A DNA stretch of 50,168 nucleotides from Ruminococcus sp. UBA4240 (lineage in GTDB: Bacteria > Bacillota > Clostridia > Oscillospirales > Ruminococcaceae), in NCBI GenBank assembly GCA_002395525.1, contig DGXE01000032.1, positions 1 through 50,168 on the forward strand, written 5' to 3'. Positions 15,217-23,633 of this stretch are shown in pieces. The notes beneath the pieces were generated by a model. It saw only the letters and a program-made list of their open reading frames with translations, did no database searches and was not told the DNA's origin. The translations under genes were made by a program, and so were the position numbers. Positions within the stretch are counted from its first letter, which is position 1. Every line of letters begins with the position of its first letter.

Positions 15217-16641
15217 TTACATGATTATCACGGACTGAACATTGTCGAGCCAGCTGTCACCGTTTGCACGGTAGGTGGTGTTCATGTTGCTGATGATGAC
15301 GCTGTTGGTATCGTACATGGTGCCCTCCTTGTCGCAGTAGGTGCCCACAGCGCTTATGCAGTAGGGATCCCCGTCCTTCATGCCAAGGTAGAGCATAACG
15401 TGCCCCTTGAAGAAGATTATGCTGCCGATGGGCATTTCCCTGAAAAAGTCGAGCCGCTCCTCGTGGGTCATTTCCGTAAGATCCGTGGTGGATGAGGATG
15501 AAGCGGCTGCTATCTGCCAGGTCACCCTGGGCAGCTTTATGCCGAAGCAGTTGTATATCTCACGGATAATGCCGGAGCAGTCGTTGGAGTGCTGTGCCCC
15601 GCCCCAGCCGTAGCGGTCGCCCAAAAGCTTCATGCCAAGCCTTACCACATTGCCGTAGGTGTAGGGGACATAGCCCCTGTGTACGTCCTCCTTGATGGAA
15701 ACAAGGGAGTAATGATCCTCAACTGTGCCGTCATGCTTGCGGTAGGGCAGCTTTACCACATAGCAGTTGGTCACCTCTCTGTCATTGACAAATCTGCGCT
15801 TTGAGGAAGTCTTTAACAGGGGTATCCTTGTTCCCATGGGGAAAACCTCTGTGGAAAGCTGGGGATTGTTCACATCGTCCTGTATGCGAAGCTCCCTGCC
15901 CGTCACCACAAGGAAATTCTCAGGGTCAGCCCGCTTCAGCCAGTCCTCCTTGCTCTTGCAGATGGCTACGTTCTCCTTGCGCACCCAGCCCCCGAAGCCC
16001 TCAAAGAGCACATAGTACCACTCCCCGTCTGCGGACTCGTGGAGCACCACCAGAGGCAGCAGGGGCATGAATTCCGACATGGTGATGACATTGTAGAAGC
16101 GATCCTCCTCATCCTCCCCGATGAAGTCCTCACAGGGGAAGGTATAAAGCTCATCCCTTTTCAGGGATATGCCGAACTGTATATCCACCTTGCTTTTGAT
16201 GCCCTCAACGTTGCAGTTGGCTTTGAGCTCATCCCAGTACTCCTGTGTGGTGGGCTTGCCGTTTTTAAAGCCGTTCTCCGGGGAAGGTGTGTCCACGTCC
16301 ACAAAGCTCTTTACCAGCTTTCCGCTGACTGTGGACTTCAGGTTGAATATGGAAAAGGTCTTGCCGTTATAGGAGATGGTCTGTCTGTTCTTACGGTTAA
16401 GCTTTTCTATCTGAGCTGCGGTGAGGGCAGGGCTCTCCTCCCTGTCGGCATAGTAAGCCTCTGTCCAGTATTCGCTCTCGGTCATCGGAGCCGAAACCCC
16501 CTCAGACATCATCACATAGGCACGGTCAGATGCCTTTGGAGTAGCGCCGTAAAGCTCCTCGGCAGAGACAGCCGCAAAGGAAAAACCGATAGCGGCGGCG
16601 GTAACAGCAGCCAGTGTACGGGAAACAAGTTTTCTGTTCAT
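15217..16641 (-). CDS. Secreted NlpC/P60 peptidoglycan hydrolase with SH3-like domains
   Basis: 474 residues. A signal peptide (basic start, then AAVTAAAIGFSFAAVSAEE) is followed by an NlpC/P60 N-terminal helper region, two SH3b-like units (about residues 190-330, including GEWYYVLFEGFGGWVRKENV) and the C-terminal catalytic domain. The likely nucleophile is C355 in HSNDCSGIIRE and the base H414 in FKGHVMLYLG. Such enzymes cut gamma-D-Glu-diaminopimelate bonds in muropeptides outside the cell. Length and domain order match the YkfC-like branch. It is a single gene with its own promoter and GAGGAGAAC upstream. Confidence 0.88.
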   Translation of the reverse strand: MNRKLVSRTLAAVTAAAIGFSFAAVSAEELYGATPKASDRAYVMMSEGVSAPMTESEYWTEAYYADREESPALTAAQIEKLNRKNRQTISYNGKTFSIFNLKSTVSGKLVKSFVDVDTPSPENGFKNGKPTTQEYWDELKANCNVEGIKSKVDIQFGISLKRDELYTFPCEDFIGEDEEDRFYNVITMSEFMPLLPLVVLHESADGEWYYVLFEGFGGWVRKENVAICKSKEDWLKRADPENFLVVTGRELRIQDDVNNPQLSTEVFPMGTRIPLLKTSSKRRFVNDREVTNCYVVKLPYRKHDGTVEDHYSLVSIKEDVHRGYVPYTYGNVVRLGMKLLGDRYGWGGAQHSNDCSGIIREIYNCFGIKLPRVTWQIAAASSSSTTDLTEMTHEERLDFFREMPIGSIIFFKGHVMLYLGMKDGDPYCISAVGTYCDKEGTMYDTNSVIISNMNTTYRANGDSWLDNVQSVIIM

Positions 16642-16699
16642 TGTTCTCCTCTTTTCTTTTTAAACATAAGCGGCAGTATCTCCGCCCCCTTTAACCATA

Positions 16700-16728
16700 A
16701 TTATAGCATATGTTCATATTCAAGTCAA
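16700..16728 (-). promoter_or_regulatory. Promoter of the NlpC/P60 gene
   Basis: On the minus strand TTGACT, 17 bases, TATAAT, about 60 bases before the ATG. Confidence 0.8.
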
Positions 16729-16779
16729 GAATTACCTCCCCCCTTGGATATGACAGCTTTCGTTTTCTCTGCCCAGCTA

Positions 16780-16808
16780 TTGACAACACGGCAAAAATTT
16801 TATATAAT
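16780..16808 (+). promoter_or_regulatory. Promoter of rimO
   Basis: TTGACA, 17 bases, TATAAT, 54 bases before the rimO ATG. It is divergent from the NlpC/P60 promoter. Confidence 0.88.
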
Positions 16809-16862
16809 CATAACAGTGAACAACACCCTGTTCACCCGATACTGTGACACGGAGGTCAGCTG

Positions 16863-18203
16863 ATGTCATCAAATAAAAGTGCCCGTGTGGGTATGGTCTC
16901 ACTGGGCTGTTCAAAGAATCAGGTAGATGCCGAAAGAATGCTGTACACCCTGAAGGAAAGGGGCTACACCCTTGTGGGGGATGCAGCACTTGCGGATGTC
17001 TGTATCATAAACACCTGCGGATTCATCGAATCTGCCAAGCAGGAAGCCATCGACACCATACTTGAATTTGCGGAACTTAAAAAGGAAGGGCGCATAAAGG
17101 CAATAATCATAACAGGCTGCCTTGCCCAGCGCTACAAGGACGAGATACAGCAGGAGATACCCGAGGCTGATGCGGTGGTGGGCTTAGGCTCCAACAGCAA
17201 GATAGCCGACATCGTTGAGGAAGTGCTGGCAGGGAAACAGGTCTTTCTCTGCGGCAGCAAACTGGAGCTGCCCCTTACAGGCGGGCGCATACAGACTACC
17301 CTCCCCTACTACGCCTACCTCAAGGTTGCCGAGGGCTGCTCCAACTGCTGCGCATTCTGCGCCATACCCGCCATCAGGGGCAAGTACCGCAGCGTGCCTA
17401 TGGAGGAGCTTATTGCCGAGAGCAAGGCTCTTGCGGCAGACGGAGTGAAGGAGCTGGTGGTCATCGCACAGGACACCACCATGTACGGCACGGATATATA
17501 CGGCAGACAGGCGCTGCCTGAGCTGCTTAAAAAGCTATGCGCCATAGAGGGGCTTGAATGGATACGTGTGCTGTATCTGTACCCGGAGCGCATCACCGAT
17601 GAGATACTGGATGTAATAGCAGATGAGGACAAGATAGTAAAATACATAGAAATGCCCATACAGCACTGTGTGGGGCATATACTCGAAAGCATGGGGCGCA
17701 AAGGGGATGAGCAGAGCCTTAGAGCCCTTATCTCCCGCATAAGGGAGCGCATCCCCGGTGTCACCCTGCGCACCACCCTTATGACAGGCTTCCCCGGGGA
17801 AACAGAAGAGGATTTTGAGCGCCTTGCCGAGTTTGCGGCGGATATCCGCTTTGACCGCCTGGGCTGCTTCTCCTTCTCCCCCGAGGAGGGGACAAGGGCG
17901 GCTGCAATGCCCGATCAGGTGGATGATGACATCAAGGAGCGCCGCAATGACATCATCATGGAGCAGCAGATGCTCATTATGACCGAGAAGAACGAACAGC
18001 TTGTGGGCACTGCCATAAAATGCATCGTGGAGGGCTACGACCGCTACGGTGAATGCTACTTCGGCAGGAGCGCCGCAGATGCCCCCGACATTGACGGAAA
18101 GGTGTTCTTCACCTGTCCGGACAGGCACCTTACTATGGGTGACTTTGTGGATGTGAATGTGGATGAGGTCGTGGACTATGACCTATTCGGAAGTGTAGTG
18201 TAA
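16863..18203 (+). CDS. rimO: Ribosomal protein S12 methylthiotransferase RimO
   Basis: 446 residues with three domains. The N-terminal UPF0004 domain has VSLGCSKNQVDAE, INTCGFI and ITGCLAQR, whose cysteines bind the auxiliary cluster. The radical SAM domain has CSNCCAFCAIP (CxxxCxxC). A TRAM domain closes the protein (VDVNVDEVVDYDLFGSVV). RimO adds a methylthio group to Asp-88 (E. coli numbering) of S12. SLGCSKN and the YPERITDE region favour RimO over MiaB or MtaB. ACGGAGGT precedes the ATG. The next gene starts 22 bases after the stop. Confidence 0.95.
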   Translation: MSSNKSARVGMVSLGCSKNQVDAERMLYTLKERGYTLVGDAALADVCIINTCGFIESAKQEAIDTILEFAELKKEGRIKAIIITGCLAQRYKDEIQQEIPEADAVVGLGSNSKIADIVEEVLAGKQVFLCGSKLELPLTGGRIQTTLPYYAYLKVAEGCSNCCAFCAIPAIRGKYRSVPMEELIAESKALAADGVKELVVIAQDTTMYGTDIYGRQALPELLKKLCAIEGLEWIRVLYLYPERITDEILDVIADEDKIVKYIEMPIQHCVGHILESMGRKGDEQSLRALISRIRERIPGVTLRTTLMTGFPGETEEDFERLAEFAADIRFDRLGCFSFSPEEGTRAAAMPDQVDDDIKERRNDIIMEQQMLIMTEKNEQLVGTAIKCIVEGYDRYGECYFGRSAADAPDIDGKVFFTCPDRHLTMGDFVDVNVDEVVDYDLFGSVV

Positions 18204-18225
18204 CAGCGGCACCGGAAGGATGATG

Positions 18226-18996
18226 ATGATAAACCGTATCGTATGCATAGGCTTTGAAGCGCTCCTGCTGGCAGGGGCGGCAGCCTTCGCCTTTACAGCC
18301 ATAGTATCCCACCCCAATCTGGGAAATATCACAGGTTTTGGCATATGCGTGGCGCTGGCTCTCGGAGTGTTTTTCCGCAAGCCCCTGAGTGAGTGTATCT
18401 CACATATGTGGGGCACTGCGGTCGGGAGGGTCATCCTTATCGCCGCCGGAGCGCTTATTGCCGCCGCACTTGTAATATGTGTCATCATATTCGCCCTTAT
18501 AGCAAAGCACGCAGATGATCCCCCGGACACACCCTGCACGGTGATACTCTTGGGCTGCGGCATGAAGAACGGCGCCCCCTCAGAGATGATGCGCCAGCGG
18601 TGCCGGGCAGCATATAACTACATGGAGGAAAACCCGGACGTGATATGCATTGCAAGCGGGGGACAGGGCGATGATGAGCCTGTGTCCGAAGCGGCTATGA
18701 TGAAAGATGTGCTCATTGAAATGGGTGCAGACCCGGACAGGATAGCAACAGAAGACAGGTCCACCTCCACATGGGAGAACCTTGTGAACTCAAAGCTATT
18801 GCTGGATGAAAGGGGACTCCCGGGCGAGGCTGTCATCATCACCTCGGAATATCATCAGCTGCGGGCATCCATGCTTGCAGAACGGGCAGGGATAAAGGCA
18901 TGGTCGGTATCCTGCCGCACAAGCCCCTTGTATCTTCCCTCCTGCCTTATACGTGAGGTGTACGGAGTGATATATACATTTTTTGGAGGAAAATAG
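18226..18996 (+). CDS. YdcF/SanA-like (DUF218) membrane protein
   Basis: 256 residues. Three hydrophobic segments in the first 90 residues precede a DUF218 domain with TVILLGCGMKNGAPSEMMRQR, ASGGQGDDE, ATEDRSTSTWEN and ITSEYHQLRA. The conserved E-D-x-S-T-S-T-W-EN and YH residues are present. The family is linked to envelope integrity in enterobacteria, but its reaction is not known. ATGs at 18220, 18223 and 18226 are in frame; the last is best spaced from GGAAGG. It is probably co-transcribed with rimO. Confidence 0.82.
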   Translation: MINRIVCIGFEALLLAGAAAFAFTAIVSHPNLGNITGFGICVALALGVFFRKPLSECISHMWGTAVGRVILIAAGALIAAALVICVIIFALIAKHADDPPDTPCTVILLGCGMKNGAPSEMMRQRCRAAYNYMEENPDVICIASGGQGDDEPVSEAAMMKDVLIEMGADPDRIATEDRSTSTWENLVNSKLLLDERGLPGEAVIITSEYHQLRASMLAERAGIKAWSVSCRTSPLYLPSCLIREVYGVIYTFFGGK

Positions 18997-19038
18997 CGGT
19001 ATCAGCCGCATCATTTTTTCAGAAGAAAAGGAGAAGTT

Positions 19039-20955
19039 ATGAAAACAACAGCAAAACGCACACTTGCCGCACTGGCGGCAGCTGTAATTTCCCTGTCGGT
19101 GCTGGCGGGCTGCAAGGGGAATGACACCCCCGCAGACACCACAGCCCCCGCAGAGACAACACAGGCAGCAGAGGAGACCTCCGCCACGGAGGAAACAGCA
19201 GCAGTGACCACTGCCGGTGAGGAGACCGCCGCAGCAGAGACCACTGCCCCGGAGGTCATGGACTTTTCCGCCAACAAGCGGGAGGGGGATTTCTCACTTA
19301 CCGCACTGGAGCTGTCCAAGAAGATGGGCAACGGCATCAACCTCGGCAACACCCACGAGGCATACGGCCACAACAGCTACTCATGGGACACCGACCCCAA
19401 GACCTTTGAGCGCCTGTGGGGGCAGCCCAACACTACTCAGGAGATAGTCACCGGCATGAAGGCAGCAGGCTTCGATACAGTCCGTGTCCCTGTGGCGTGG
19501 ACAAACGGCATGGACTACGAAAGCGGCGACTACACCATAAACCCCGCATTCCTGGACAGGATAGAGGAAGTCATCAACTACGCCATAAATGCGGATATGT
19601 ACGTCATCGTCAACGACCACTGGGACGGCTCCTGGTGGGGGATGTTCGGCTCCGCCACCGAAGAGACCCGTGACAAGGCAATGGAAATGTACATCTCCAT
19701 GTGGACACAGATAGCCGAGCGCTACAAGGACTATCCCGAGAACCTCATCTTTGAGAGCGCCAACGAGGAGCTGGGCGACCGCCTCAACGACAAGGACGTT
19801 GCCAAGGACTCAGGCTCCCTTTCCACCGCAGAGTGCTACGAAACAGCCAATAAGATAAATCAGACCTTTGTGGACACCGTGCGTGCCACAGGGGGCAACA
19901 ATGCGGACAGATACCTGCTCATAGCGGGCTACAACACCGACATAGGCCACACTGTAAAGTCCTCCTGGAAAATGCCTCAGGACACCTCAGAAAACAAGCT
20001 CTTCGTATCGGTACACTACTACACCCCCGCTGACTACTGCCTCAACGGCAGCATATCCCACTGGGGCAGCGTAAAGCAGTATGACACCATGAACAGCGAC
20101 CTTGAACAGATGACCAAGTTCACCGATGAGGGCTACGGTGTCATCATCGGCGAGTACGGCGTGCTCACCGATGGCAGCACACCTCCCAACGACTGGGATC
20201 TGTGGTTCAACAATTTCCTTGACAACTGCGACCTTTACAACTATGTGCCCGTACTCTGGGACTGCAACAGCCTGTACAACAAGCTGAGAGCCTCCATACC
20301 CGATGAGAACGTGGCAGAGCTTTTCCACGAGAGGAGCAACGCCGGCAGAGCCGCTATCTCCATGACCGAGGAGCAGATACAGGAGGCAGCCGAGCAGGGC
20401 AAGGCACAGGCATATGAGGAAGCACAGGCTCGTGATGCGGAGAAAATGGTGGAAGCCCCCGATGAAAACACCGCACAGGCATGGATAATGTATCAGTCCG
20501 GTGACTGGGGCATTTCCTACAGCGTAGGCGATACCTTCGACCCCAACAACTGCACCGACGGCATAAAGGCAACAAACCCCGTTATCACAGGGGAGGGCGA
20601 ATACACCGTTGCCCTTGACTTCACGGATGCAGGCAAGCCCAAGGGCACACAGTTCTGCGCCATAGGCGTTGCCAACGGCGAGACCCTCTATCCCGGATAC
20701 ATCATCGACATAAAGAGCGTAAAGATAAACGACAAGGAGGTAGAGCTGAACGGCGTGCCCTACACCTGCTCCGATGACGGCAAGTGCAAGCGTGTGAACC
20801 TTTACAATCAGTGGGTAAAGACCGCCCCCGACGATGCGGCAGTAGCCCCCGGTCAGGATGCGGCACAGGCCACACCCTCACCCCTGACCCTGAGCGACAA
20901 GCTCCCCATCAGCACCTTTGAGATAACCTTTGACTTTATAGCACCCGCAGCATAA
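19039..20955 (+). CDS. GH5 endoglucanase-type lipoprotein with uncharacterised C-terminal domain
   Basis: 638 residues. A lipoprotein signal ends in LAGC (C25), and a Thr/Ala/Glu-rich linker reaches about residue 75. The GH5 barrel (about 85-440) opens with KKMGNGINLGNTHEAYG. Predicted acid/base is E243 in FESANEEL and nucleophile E372 in IIGEYGVL; NDHWDGSWWG and VHYYTPADYC also fit. After a helical Glu/Ala-rich linker a beta-rich domain of about 150 residues (from WIMYQSGDWGIS) lacks a match I recognise and may bind glycan. It should be anchored outside the cell and cut beta-glucan or xyloglucan. AGAAAAGGAG precedes the start. Confidence 0.88.
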   Translation: MKTTAKRTLAALAAAVISLSVLAGCKGNDTPADTTAPAETTQAAEETSATEETAAVTTAGEETAAAETTAPEVMDFSANKREGDFSLTALELSKKMGNGINLGNTHEAYGHNSYSWDTDPKTFERLWGQPNTTQEIVTGMKAAGFDTVRVPVAWTNGMDYESGDYTINPAFLDRIEEVINYAINADMYVIVNDHWDGSWWGMFGSATEETRDKAMEMYISMWTQIAERYKDYPENLIFESANEELGDRLNDKDVAKDSGSLSTAECYETANKINQTFVDTVRATGGNNADRYLLIAGYNTDIGHTVKSSWKMPQDTSENKLFVSVHYYTPADYCLNGSISHWGSVKQYDTMNSDLEQMTKFTDEGYGVIIGEYGVLTDGSTPPNDWDLWFNNFLDNCDLYNYVPVLWDCNSLYNKLRASIPDENVAELFHERSNAGRAAISMTEEQIQEAAEQGKAQAYEEAQARDAEKMVEAPDENTAQAWIMYQSGDWGISYSVGDTFDPNNCTDGIKATNPVITGEGEYTVALDFTDAGKPKGTQFCAIGVANGETLYPGYIIDIKSVKINDKEVELNGVPYTCSDDGKCKRVNLYNQWVKTAPDDAAVAPGQDAAQATPSPLTLSDKLPISTFEITFDFIAPAA

Positions 20956-21021
20956 TAAACAGACATCTACTGCTCCGTCAGCCTGCTCCCGTGAGCAGCC
21001 CCCTGTTCAGCAGTAAACAGC

Positions 21022-21055
21022 AAAAAGGCACAGAGGACATACTCTGTGCCTTTTG
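21022..21055 (+). terminator. Intrinsic terminator after the GH5 lipoprotein
   Basis: AAAAA, GGCACAGAG, 6-base loop, CTCTGTGCC, TTTT. A weaker GCTC/GAGC stem lies just upstream at about 20989-21000. Confidence 0.88.
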
Positions 21056-21115
21056 ACATAACAGACAATTCTATACTCTGTAATTTATAGCATTTGATGA
21101 AATTCCACAAATGTG

Positions 21116-21144
21116 TTGAAATATCGTCTGAAATATGCTATACT
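21116..21144 (+). promoter_or_regulatory. Promoter upstream of the structured leader
   Basis: TTGAAA, 17 bases, TATACT. The distance from here to the ATG at 21348 gives a leader of nearly 200 bases. Confidence 0.7.
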
Positions 21145-21149
21145 GTATA

Positions 21150-21347
21150 CACTAAGGATCTGTAAACTTTCCGGAAGGGGCTTGACATCATGACTGCTAT
21201 GTGCTTCGGTTTGAACAGAGCAAAACAGAACAGGATAACTGCGCCCTTTTTGAGACTTCAATAAGGCTTATGCGCCCGTGACCGCTGTGTGATGCACAGG
21301 GGTTATGGGCGTTTTGCCATATTATAAATAAGAAAGAAGGAATGGAT
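21150..21347 (+). promoter_or_regulatory. Long structured leader, candidate attenuator or new riboswitch
   Basis: About 195 untranslated bases. Near the end CGCCC (21273), TGACC, TGTG pair with CACA, GGTTA, GGGCG (to 21311) as one interrupted hairpin followed by TTTTGCC, which looks like a terminator upstream of the gene. A second GCGCCCTTTTT at 21241-21251 could compete for the GGGCG strand. I could not match it to c-di-GMP, SAM, THF, fluoride or other classes I know. Confidence 0.4.
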
Positions 21348-22481
21348 ATGACCAAAACAAGAACAAGCCGATTTATAAGTATGCTCATATGCGTGTGCAT
21401 GGCAGTGCTGTGCATACAGGGGCTGAGCTTCAGGGCGGCGGCAAAGGAGGTCACTCAGTGGCAGATAGGAGATAGCATCAATCTTGCCGGGAAATGGGTT
21501 TGTAGGGATGATGCAATTAACAATACTGGTATTTGGCAAGGAGATACCTGTATTGTGCCTGAACCTATGTATAGTGCAGGCTGGTCTCAGTGGTATTTCG
21601 TGTCTGTGCTGGATGGATATAATCTTTTTATTACGATGCCTGCCGACAAAACCGGTTCTGATACTCCCACAGGCTTTAAGATCAAGAGCGGTGCCGGAAC
21701 TGAGGTTGATCCCTACAAGTTTGAGCTGACGTATACCCACACCCACAACTATGTGTTCTCCGCAGATGGTGATACTATCACAGTAAACTGCGACAAAGCC
21801 GGCTGCACAGAGCCTCCCTACACAGCGACCATGACCCTTGTTGCTCCCACCCTCACCACAGAAGGCGGCGAGGGCAGCCCGGAAGCAACGATCCTGTGTT
21901 CAGGCATTGACGAGGAGTTTGTCAGCTCTTGCGATTACCAAACAGTGGAGGAGTTTGTGCTTGCAGGGCAGAATGCCATAGTGTACTATGACGGGGACAC
22001 AGAGCTTGAGGAAGCCCCCACAGAGGCCGGCGACTATACCGCAGAAGTTATTTTTAATGATAATGATGTCGAATACACAGCGACCATTTCCTACACCATA
22101 GCAGAGGCAGAGTCCGAGGAAGAACCCATAGTTCCTGCTCCTTCTGCTCCCATAGTTATTTCCGGCACTGCAAAGGCAGCCTCCGGCGGCGCACCCGGTC
22201 TTGTTTCCGGCACAAGCGAATCACTTGAGATGCTGACCTGGAACGCACAGCTTGACGGCACCACCCTCACCTGGGAGGCAAAGGACGGCGCAGACGGATT
22301 TGTTATCAGCATCCGTGCAAAGGGTGCCAAGGCATTCAAGCGCTTTGACAGAGTGACTGAGAAGTCCGCTGACCTTTCAAAGCTTAAGCCCGGCACCTAC
22401 ACCATATACGTAAGATACGAGAAGGACGGCAAGCTGGCAAAGTGCCGCCAGTCCGCAAGGATTACCATAACCATCAAGTAA
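21348..22481 (+). CDS. Secreted protein with Ig-like/FN3-like C-terminal domains
   Basis: 377 residues. A signal peptide (ISMLICVCMAVLCIQGLS) leads into a region (30-130) I do not recognise, with paired cysteines in KWVCRDD and DTCIVPE. A cell-wall-type HTHNYVFSADGDTITVNCD segment follows, then a MucBP/Ig-like unit (NAIVYYDGDTELEEAPTEAG) and a C-terminal FN3-like unit (LTWEAKDGADGFVISIR... RITITIK). No anchor is seen, so it is probably secreted. The start at 21348 is spaced 7 bases from AGAAGG. Base use in the first third is visibly more A/T-rich than the rest, suggesting a mosaic gene. Function unknown. Confidence 0.75.
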   Translation: MTKTRTSRFISMLICVCMAVLCIQGLSFRAAAKEVTQWQIGDSINLAGKWVCRDDAINNTGIWQGDTCIVPEPMYSAGWSQWYFVSVLDGYNLFITMPADKTGSDTPTGFKIKSGAGTEVDPYKFELTYTHTHNYVFSADGDTITVNCDKAGCTEPPYTATMTLVAPTLTTEGGEGSPEATILCSGIDEEFVSSCDYQTVEEFVLAGQNAIVYYDGDTELEEAPTEAGDYTAEVIFNDNDVEYTATISYTIAEAESEEEPIVPAPSAPIVISGTAKAASGGAPGLVSGTSESLEMLTWNAQLDGTTLTWEAKDGADGFVISIRAKGAKAFKRFDRVTEKSADLSKLKPGTYTIYVRYEKDGKLAKCRQSARITITIK

Positions 22482-22520
22482 GCTGACGGCTCAGATCACA
22501 GGTCAAAAGCAAAAACACAG

Positions 22521-22553
22521 GGCGCAAACGCACCACAGCGTTTGCGCCTTTTT
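22521..22553 (+). terminator. Intrinsic terminator after the secreted protein
   Basis: GGCGCAAACGC, 6-base loop, GCGTTTGCGCC, TTTTTC: a perfect 11-bp stem. Confidence 0.92.
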
Positions 22554-22654
22554 CTTGCTAATCCCTCACAGTTAAGCATCAGCGTATGCGCCCTTGATGC
22601 TGTCATAAGTTTGTATAGTACTGCCGGAATGAACCTTGAAAAGGTTTAAGGCAA

Positions 22655-22790
22655 GGTGACAATCAACTTGCAAATCTTATAAGCGGCAAGGAAGTGACCT
22701 TTACTGTAAACGAAAAGAAAACAACTGTTTTACCCGATGTCGAGGAGAAAGCTTTTCAGGGCAAGACCTGTTATCAGTGGAAAACAAAAA
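22655..22790 (+). pseudogene. Start-less coding remnant
   Basis: An open stretch without start or ribosome binding site reads SGKEVTFTVNEKKTTVLPDV followed by EEKAFQGKTCYQWK. It stays open into the vapC end. The composition resembles an extracellular or Ig-like protein. It looks like the decayed end of a gene lost when the vapBC region arrived. The rest of the 22482-22822 spacer holds the terminator and a GCATCA/TTGATGC stem. Confidence 0.35.
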
Positions 22791-22813
22791 AAGTGTGCCG
22801 TTTCCGACACACT
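22785..22813 (-). terminator. Terminator of vapBC
   Basis: On the minus strand AGTGTG-TCGG-AAA-CGGCACACT is followed by seven T. It begins about 10 bases after the vapC stop. Confidence 0.85.
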
Positions 22814-22822
22814 CTGATGGCA

Positions 22823-23221
22823 TTATTCATACCAATCTTCAATTTTTAATCCCTCAACACGTTCAAATTCTTTTGTGTTGTGTGTAACGACGATCAGATC
22901 TTCCGAAAGGGCATGAGCAGAAATGAGCATATCCATATTTCCGATGGGTGAACCTTTCCTTTTAAGGTCTGCACGAATATTTCCGTATTCCATAGCTGCA
23001 CCGCTGTCAAAGGGAAGTATATCGACTATGGACAGAAACTTCATGAGAGAAACAGCGTTTTTCTCAGGAGCGGCACTTGCTTTCACTCCGTATTCCAGTT
23101 CGGCAAGAGTAATTACAGAGATCGCAATACCGTCCGGGTAATTATCCCTTATCTTGGAAATAACGCTCTCATGACCTTTTTGAGCATATATACACATATT
23201 TGTATCGAGCATATACTTCAT
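22823..23221 (-). CDS. vapC: VapC-type PIN-domain toxin ribonuclease
   Basis: 132 residues of the PIN fold. Metal-binding acids are D6 in MLDTNMCIY, the Glu of LAELEYG near residue 44 and the Asp of IGNMDMLISAHAL near 96; THNTKEF near the end gives the last conserved positions. VapC toxins cut tRNA or rRNA and are blocked by VapB. Its ATG overlaps the vapB stop as ATGA. The pair is A/T-richer than its neighbours, consistent with transfer. Confidence 0.92.
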   Translation of the reverse strand: MKYMLDTNMCIYAQKGHESVISKIRDNYPDGIAISVITLAELEYGVKASAAPEKNAVSLMKFLSIVDILPFDSGAAMEYGNIRADLKRKGSPIGNMDMLISAHALSEDLIVVTHNTKEFERVEGLKIEDWYE

Positions 23222-23460
23222 AGAATTTCTCTCTCCTCTTGGATGAGATCATCTTCATGCCGTGACTGCACAATATCGAAATAATCATCGGTAAAGTTGC
23301 CTACACCTTCAAGGAATGTTTCCCACGCTCTGTCTTTTGGAACGAGCATTAAGGAATCACCGACTTTCTGAACATAAACCTCAGAACCTTTAAATCGCAC
23401 TTCTTTAGGTAAACGCACTGCCTGACTGCTTCCGTTTGTGAACAATTTAGCTGTTAGCAT
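23218..23460 (-). CDS. vapB: VapB antitoxin (AbrB/SpoVT-type DNA binding)
   Basis: 80 residues. An N-terminal AbrB-like swapped-hairpin domain, AKLFTNGSSQAVRLPKEVRF, is typical of VapB; the C-terminal half (DYFDIVQSRHEDDLIQEERE) should cover the toxin. It represses its own promoter together with VapC. The ATG at 23460 follows GAAGGGAG; an upstream TTG in frame is ignored. Confidence 0.9.
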   Translation of the reverse strand: MLTAKLFTNGSSQAVRLPKEVRFKGSEVYVQKVGDSLMLVPKDRAWETFLEGVGNFTDDYFDIVQSRHEDDLIQEEREIL

Positions 23461-23482
23461 AAGATCAACTCCCTTCAATATT

Positions 23483-23511
23483 AGTATATACTATAGTATA
23501 TACTTTGTCAA
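23483..23511 (-). promoter_or_regulatory. vapBC promoter with embedded perfect palindrome
   Basis: On the minus strand TTGACA (23511-23506), 17 bases, TATACT (23488-23483). The spacer and -10 box together form a perfect 22-base palindrome: AGTATATACT, AT, AGTATATACT (23483-23504). It is placed to block RNA polymerase and is the probable VapBC operator. Confidence 0.82.
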
Positions 23512-23540
23512 GTATAATAGTTTATCGTTTCATTGTTACC

Positions 23541-23594
23541 AGCGCAGCAGAAAAGCAAAATGGCATTCTGTGAGTTTTCACAAAATGCCACATT
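23541..23594 (-). repeat. Imperfect copy of the tRNA-Leu terminator region (copy 1)
   Basis: GGCATTTTGTGA...TCACAGAATGCC on the minus strand followed by ATTTTGCTTTTC. It resembles the hairpin after tRNA-Leu (24582-24610), including flanking bases on both sides. Here it serves as terminator of the HEPN-MNT operon. Confidence 0.7.
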
Positions 23595-23633
23595 CCGGTG
23601 TGTATACGGAATACTCGCATGGTCAACCGATAC

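Noticed and set aside
21150..21347. c-di-GMP (GEMM) riboswitch
   Set aside because: A stretch with GTGATGCACAGGGG looks similar at first, but the conserved GEMM core and second helix are missing.
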